The notes under the pieces: model-generated | Seen by the model: only the letters and a program-made list of their open reading frames with translations | The model's database searches: none | What the model was told of the DNA's origin: nothing | Part shown: piece after piece, positions 5,899 to 9,012 of the stretch | Layout of the letters: every line of letters starts with the position of its first letter | How positions within the stretch are numbered: position 1 is the stretch's first letter | Origin: an uncultured Eubacteriales bacterium | GTDB taxonomy: Bacteria > Bacillota > Clostridia > Oscillospirales > Oscillospiraceae | Reading direction: 5' to 3' | NCBI GenBank assembly: GCA_900546075.1 | Contig: URBH01000071.1 | Span: 1-9,012, forward strand | DNA: 9,012 nucleotides | Program-made: the position numbers and the translations under genes

Positions 5899-6417
5899 TT
5901 ACCTGCAAAACTTAGGCATGTTGCGCAAACGCAGCGCCTTTTCCTGCCTGTAGAACTGGTGGCCGATGACCTTGCATATTTTCCCCGTGCGGATCATCCA
6001 GTCCACCTTTCCGAAGCTCGCCCACATCACGCTGTCCGTCTCCCCGGGCTGCAAAACGATGCTTTTCAGGGGGATGCACCTGAAAAGGCAGTAGTGGTCA
6101 TAGAAAATGTTGCGCTCCCGGTCACTGTCCAGAAGCTCAAATTCCTCCGGCTCCGCCTGAATGCCCGTCTCCTCGTACAGCTCCCGGGCGATGGCCTGGC
6201 GGCTGGTCTCCCCTGCCTTCACCGCGCCGCCGGAATTTTCCCAGGTTCCGGCAAAGCTCTTTTCCCGGGCGCGGCGGGTCAGCAGCAGATGCCCCCGGCC
6301 GTCGTAGACCCAGACGCAGACCACGAGGCCGTATTCCCCCGGCTTCCAGGGCGTTCCCCGCTTGTGCAGCTTCCCCGTCAGGTTCCGGTTTTCGTCGTAG
6401 ATATCGTTCAGCTCCAT
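5899..6417 (-). CDS. Nudix hydrolase (Idi/YfcD-like)
   Basis: A 172-residue Nudix enzyme. The 23-residue Nudix box is intact at 64-86: G64, E70, R78-E79-L80, E82-E83 and G85-I86 match GX5EX7REUXEEXGU exactly, giving a metal-binding pyrophosphohydrolase site. The opening ELNDIYDENRNLTGKLHKRG resembles the start of the isopentenyl-diphosphate-isomerase-like (YfcD-type) Nudix branch. Those proteins hydrolyse or isomerise diphosphate substrates; the substrate here is unknown. It is not a true Idi by sequence that I can see. ATG at 6417 is preceded by AAGGAGG nine bases upstream. The gene has its own promoter, divergent from prfC, and its own terminator, so it forms a single-gene unit. Confidence 0.92.
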   Translation of the reverse strand: MELNDIYDENRNLTGKLHKRGTPWKPGEYGLVVCVWVYDGRGHLLLTRRAREKSFAGTWENSGGAVKAGETSRQAIARELYEETGIQAEPEEFELLDSDRERNIFYDHYCLFRCIPLKSIVLQPGETDSVMWASFGKVDWMIRTGKICKVIGHQFYRQEKALRLRNMPKFCR

Positions 6418-6451
6418 CCGCCGCCACCTCCTTTTTTCACGTCCGTATCAT

Positions 6452-6480
6452 AGTTTAACACAGGAGTGAAAAAAAGGCAA
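6452..6480 (-). promoter_or_regulatory. Sigma-A promoter of the Nudix gene
   Basis: Minus-strand TTGCCT (6475-6480), 17-bp spacer, TAAACT (6452-6457), with TGT before the -10 (extended -10). The start would be near 6445, leaving a leader of about 28 nt that includes the Shine-Dalgarno site. It shares TTGCCTTTTTT with the PRTase promoter. Confidence 0.6.
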
Positions 6481-6510
6481 CGGAGAAACGCTTCATTTTC
6501 CCTTTTCCTA

Positions 6511-6539
6511 TTGTATCTTCCGAAAAAATGTGGTAGACT
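6511..6539 (+). promoter_or_regulatory. Sigma-A promoter of prfC
   Basis: TTGTAT (6511-6516), 17-bp spacer, TAGACT (6534-6539), with TGG before the -10. The start would be near 6546, giving a ~100-nt leader. Positions 6527-6540 (AATGTGGTAGACTG) are identical to the -10 region of the rpoB promoter. It lies back-to-back with the Nudix promoter. Confidence 0.65.
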
Positions 6540-6577
6540 GAATTGGATTATCCTATTTATCATGTTTTGGAGGCCGT

Positions 6578-6601
6578 ATGCGTTTTCATTTTCCCCCATA
6601 G
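6578..6601 (+). CDS. Candidate 7-codon leader peptide of prfC (MRFHFPP-stop)
   Basis: In the prfC leader, ATG (6578) follows GGAGG (6569-6573) by four bases and opens seven codons, MRFHFPP, ending in TAG at 6599-6601. The prfC start lies 43 bases beyond. Pro-Pro before a stop codon is known to slow peptide release, and RF3 acts in termination, so this could be a sensing leader peptide. The ORF is short and could be chance; the good ribosome binding site is its main support. Confidence 0.35.
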   Translation: MRFHFPP

Positions 6602-6644
6602 TCCCCCCCTGCAACTGAAAAAACGATATTCTGGAGGGAACACT

Positions 6645-8237
6645 ATGTCTCAATTGATCGAAGAAATCAGCCGGCGGCGTACCTTTGCCATCATTTCTCA
6701 CCCCGACGCCGGTAAAACCACCCTGACCGAAAAGTTCCTGCTCTACGGCGGTGCCATCGCCCAGGCAGGCGTGGTCAAGGGCAAGAAAAATTCCCGCGCC
6801 GCCACCTCCGACTGGATGGAGATCGAAAAGCAGCGCGGCATTTCCGTTACGTCCTCCGTGATGCAGTTCCAGTACAACGGCTTCTGCATCAACATTCTGG
6901 ACACCCCCGGCCACCAGGACTTTTCCGAGGACACCTACCGTACCCTCATGGCCGCCGACTCCGCCGTCATGGTCATCGACGGCGCCAAGGGCGTGGAGCC
7001 TCAGACCCGGAAGCTGTTCAAGGTCTGCGCCATGCGCCACATCCCCATTTTCACCTTTGTCAACAAAATGGACAGGGAAGCCAAGGATCCCTTCGACCTC
7101 CTGGACGAGGTGGAGCGGGAGCTGGGCATCGAGACCTACGCCATGAACTGGCCCATTGGCTCCGGCAAGGATTTTCAGGGCGTCTACGACCGGGAGAAGG
7201 CCGAGCTGCTGTTTTTCTCCGGCATTTCCGGAAAAAAGCGGGCAGACAAGCTGGAAATCGACCTGTACGACCCCCAGGTCGCCCAGCTGCTGGACAGTGA
7301 GGAAAAGCACCGGCAGCTCATCGACGACGTGGAGCTTCTGTCCGCCGGCCGGGAAATGGACATGCAGGCCGTCCGGGACGGGCAGCTGTCCCCTGTGTTC
7401 TTCGGCTCTGCGCTGACCAATTTCGGCATTGAGCCGTTCCTGGAAGCCTTCCTGAAGCTGACGCCGCCCCCCCTGGCCCGTACCGCCGACTGCGGCGTGA
7501 TTGACCCCTTCAGCCCGGATTTCTCCGCCTTCGTCTTCAAGATTCAGGCGAACATGAACAAGGCCCACCGGGACCGTCTGGCCTTCATGCGCATCTGCTC
7601 CGGCAAATTTCAGCGGGACGCGGAATATTTCCACGTCCAGGGCAACAGGAAAATGCGCCTTTCCCAGCCCCAGCAGCTGATGGCCGCCGAACGGGAGATC
7701 GTGGACGAAGCCTACGCCGGGGACGTCATCGGCGTCTTTGACCCGGGCATTTTCTCCATCGGCGACACCATCACCGTTCCGGGGAAGAAATTCAGGTATT
7801 CCGGCATCCCCACCTTCGCCCCCGAGCATTTCTGCCGGGTGTCCGCCAAGGACTCCATGAAGCGCAAGCAGTTCGTCAAGGGTACCGAGCAGATCGCCCA
7901 GGAGGGCGCCATTCAGATTTTCAAGGTTCCCGGCTCCGGCTTTGAGGAGGTCATCGTGGGCGTGGTGGGTACGCTGCAATTTGACGTCTTCCAGTACCGC
8001 ATGAAAAACGAGTACGGCGTGGAGCTGCGGATGGAAATGCTGCCCTACGAGGAGATCCGTCTCATCGACGAATACCCCGGCGACCTGACCGACCTGAATC
8101 TCGGCTCTGACGCGGAGCTATTGGAAGACTACCGCGGCCGCAGTCTGCTGGTATTCTCCAGCTTCTGGGCGATCGACTTCACCTGCCGCCGCAACCCCGG
8201 TCTGAAGGTCTCGGAGATCGTGGTAGCCGAGGGCTAA
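6645..8237 (+). CDS. prfC: Peptide chain release factor 3
   Basis: A 530-residue translational GTPase that removes RF1/RF2 from the ribosome after peptide release; E. coli RF3 has 529 residues. All GTPase motifs are present: G1 SHPDAGKT (18-25), G2 ISVTSS (66-71), G3 DTPGHQDF (86-93), G4 NKMD (140-143) and G5 GSAL (254-257). SDWMEIEKQRGISVTSSVM is an RF3 hallmark that separates it from EF-G and EF-Tu. Domains II and III follow without a break (AFVFKIQANM, then EVIVGVVGTLQFDVFQYRM). The ATG at 6645 has GGAGGG six bases upstream. The in-frame TTG at 6543 would lie at or before the transcription start and is rejected. A DUF5662 gene follows after 30 bp and is probably co-transcribed. Confidence 0.98.
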   Translation: MSQLIEEISRRRTFAIISHPDAGKTTLTEKFLLYGGAIAQAGVVKGKKNSRAATSDWMEIEKQRGISVTSSVMQFQYNGFCINILDTPGHQDFSEDTYRTLMAADSAVMVIDGAKGVEPQTRKLFKVCAMRHIPIFTFVNKMDREAKDPFDLLDEVERELGIETYAMNWPIGSGKDFQGVYDREKAELLFFSGISGKKRADKLEIDLYDPQVAQLLDSEEKHRQLIDDVELLSAGREMDMQAVRDGQLSPVFFGSALTNFGIEPFLEAFLKLTPPPLARTADCGVIDPFSPDFSAFVFKIQANMNKAHRDRLAFMRICSGKFQRDAEYFHVQGNRKMRLSQPQQLMAAEREIVDEAYAGDVIGVFDPGIFSIGDTITVPGKKFRYSGIPTFAPEHFCRVSAKDSMKRKQFVKGTEQIAQEGAIQIFKVPGSGFEEVIVGVVGTLQFDVFQYRMKNEYGVELRMEMLPYEEIRLIDEYPGDLTDLNLGSDAELLEDYRGRSLLVFSSFWAIDFTCRRNPGLKVSEIVVAEG

Positions 8238-8267
8238 AGCCCGCAGCTTACGTTGGGAGGGAATCGT

Positions 8268-8840
8268 GTGAAACCGTGGCAGCATTTCAAGACCATAACC
8301 AAGCACCGCTGGCTGGTGATGCTGGGCTGCTTCCGGGTGGGGCTGTACCGTCAGGGACTGACCCACGATTTAAGCAAATACGCCCCCACGGAATTCTGGA
8401 TGGGGGCGCGGTACTATCAGGGCAACCGCAGTCCCAACGCCGCCGAGCGGGAGGACAAGGGCTACAGCGAAGCCTGGATGCACCACAAGGGGCGCAACCG
8501 CCACCACTACGAATACTGGACGGACATGAACCGGGAGACGAAGTGCTACGAGTCCGTCCCCATGCCCCGTCGGTATTTTGTGGAGATGGTGATGGATCGC
8601 CGGGCGGCCTGCATGACCTACCAGGGCAAAGCCTACCGGGACGATTCCGCCCTGCAATATTTCGAGCGCAGCCGGGAAAAGGATTTGATGCACCCGGAAA
8701 CCAGCCGCCAGCTCCGCTTCGTGCTGCGGATGCTGGCCGAGCAGGGAGAGAAGGAGACCTTCTCCTATCTGCGCCGGTCTGTGCTGAAAGGAAAGCCCTT
8801 CCCCTGGGAGGAAGCGCAGGATAGCCTTATGCGCAAATAA
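8268..8840 (+). CDS. DUF5662 family protein
   Basis: A 190-residue protein recognised as DUF5662 from its opening MKPWQHFKTITKHRWLVM, then THDLSKYAPTEF (32-43), YYQGNRSPNAAERE (49-62) and HHKGRNRHHYEYW (72-84). The invariant-looking His33-Asp34, paired histidines at 72/73 and 79/80, and Asp110 in MPRRYFVEMVMDR recall a metal-binding HD-type phosphohydrolase site. That resemblance is my inference and no activity is established. The GTG start (8268) has GGGAGGG six bases upstream; the in-frame TTG at 8253 overlaps that site and is rejected. It is 30 bp behind prfC and ends just before a terminator, so the two probably share a transcript. No functional link to RF3 is evident. Confidence 0.88.
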   Translation: MKPWQHFKTITKHRWLVMLGCFRVGLYRQGLTHDLSKYAPTEFWMGARYYQGNRSPNAAEREDKGYSEAWMHHKGRNRHHYEYWTDMNRETKCYESVPMPRRYFVEMVMDRRAACMTYQGKAYRDDSALQYFERSREKDLMHPETSRQLRFVLRMLAEQGEKETFSYLRRSVLKGKPFPWEEAQDSLMRK

Positions 8841-8845
8841 AAAGA

Positions 8846-8889
8846 AAACAGGAGCTGACCGGCGTTACCCGTCCGGTTGGCTCCTGTTT
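8846..8889 (+). terminator. Terminator of the prfC-DUF5662 unit
   Basis: AAACAGGAGC (8846-8855) and GCTCCTGTTT (8880-8889) form a 10-bp perfect stem. ACCGG/CCGGT (8858-8862, 8873-8877) extends it inside a small internal loop. The 3' side continues TTTATTGCATTTTT. It begins six bases after the DUF5662 stop. Confidence 0.75.
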
Positions 8890-8908
8890 ATTGCATTTTT
8901 CCCGCAAT

Positions 8909-8991
8909 CATACTATTTCTCGATAAAATGGTTAACACCATTTTATCCTGCGAAGGATTCGCAGGCCGCCGGTGGCGGCGAGAAATGTATG
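8909..8991. repeat. 83-bp cloverleaf of nested perfect inverted repeats
   Basis: The outer stem pairs CATAC-T-ATTTCTCG (8909-8922) with CGAGAAATGTATG (8979-8991): 13 bp with a single bulged T at 8914. Inside it three hairpins follow with no unpaired base between them. They are 8923-8946 (10-bp stem, loop TAAC), 8947-8965 (8-bp stem CCTGCGAA, loop GGA) and 8966-8978 (5-bp stem CCGCC, loop GGT). Only ten loop bases and one bulge stay unpaired in 83. It is not a tRNA: the loops are too small and it has no T-loop sequence. It may be a palindromic mobile or recombination element, or a structured RNA. The window ends 21 bp later. Confidence 0.8.
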
Positions 8992-9012
8992 GACTTACGT
9001 TTTTTGCGGCTA

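Noticed and set aside
6562..6618. Second short ORF in the prfC leader
   Set aside because: It overlaps the MRFHFPP ORF in another frame and has no ribosome binding site.
6543..6644. In-frame N-terminal extension of prfC from TTG
   Set aside because: It lies at or before the predicted transcription start, has no Shine-Dalgarno site, and would add 34 residues absent from RF3. The ATG at 6645 gives the family length.
6408..7979. 523-codon open frame on the minus strand
   Set aside because: It is antisense to prfC with the same composition artefact. prfC carries all RF3 motifs in the opposite strand.
8909..8991. Cloverleaf considered as a tRNA gene
   Set aside because: Loops are 3-4 bases, there is no anticodon-sized loop, no GTTCGA T-loop and no acceptor geometry.
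8989..9012. ATG opening a frame to the window end (MDLRFLRL)
   Set aside because: Only eight codons are visible and no good Shine-Dalgarno site precedes it; it also starts inside the outer cloverleaf stem.

Overview
The window looks like a chromosomal segment of a moderately GC-rich Firmicute, most likely a gut Clostridia of the Oscillospiraceae/Ruminococcaceae type. The evidence is a Bacillus-like RpoB, strong purine-rich Shine-Dalgarno sites before nearly every gene, sigma-A promoters with 17-bp spacers, and families (DUF5662, XRE-membrane-zinc-ribbon, DUF1003) that I know mainly from that group. The lineage is an inference; no search was run.

Layout. Positions 1-2923 hold the first 974 codons of rpoB on the minus strand; its C-terminus lies outside the window. 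Positions 2924-3281 form a 358-bp divergent intergenic region with no protein gene. It carries two face-to-face promoters (minus for rpoB, plus for a putative ~120-nt RNA) and a perfect intrinsic terminator. Two plus-strand genes follow: a membrane-anchored XRE regulator with a C-terminal zinc ribbon (3282-3887), and a DUF1003 membrane protein (3963-4484) with its own full-consensus promoter. A 15-bp hairpin separates them from three minus-strand genes: a GNAT acetyltransferase (4574-5041), an orotate-PRTase-like protein with a degenerate PRPP loop (5112-5747), and a Nudix hydrolase (5899-6417). Divergent from the Nudix gene, prfC (RF3, 6645-8237) and a DUF5662 gene (8268-8840) run on the plus strand and end at a hairpin terminator. 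After that comes an 83-bp sequence that folds into an almost fully paired cloverleaf.

How it works together. The protein genes are mostly housekeeping: transcription (RpoB), translation termination (RF3), nucleotide or base chemistry (PRTase, Nudix) and small accessory genes. The more unusual content is between the genes. It includes a possible antisense RNA over the rpoB leader and a hairpin leader with competing partners before the PRTase gene. It also includes a 7-codon leader peptide ending Pro-Pro-stop before the release-factor gene, a 14-nt promoter block shared exactly by rpoB and prfC, and the terminal cloverleaf. All of these regulatory roles are inferred from sequence only.
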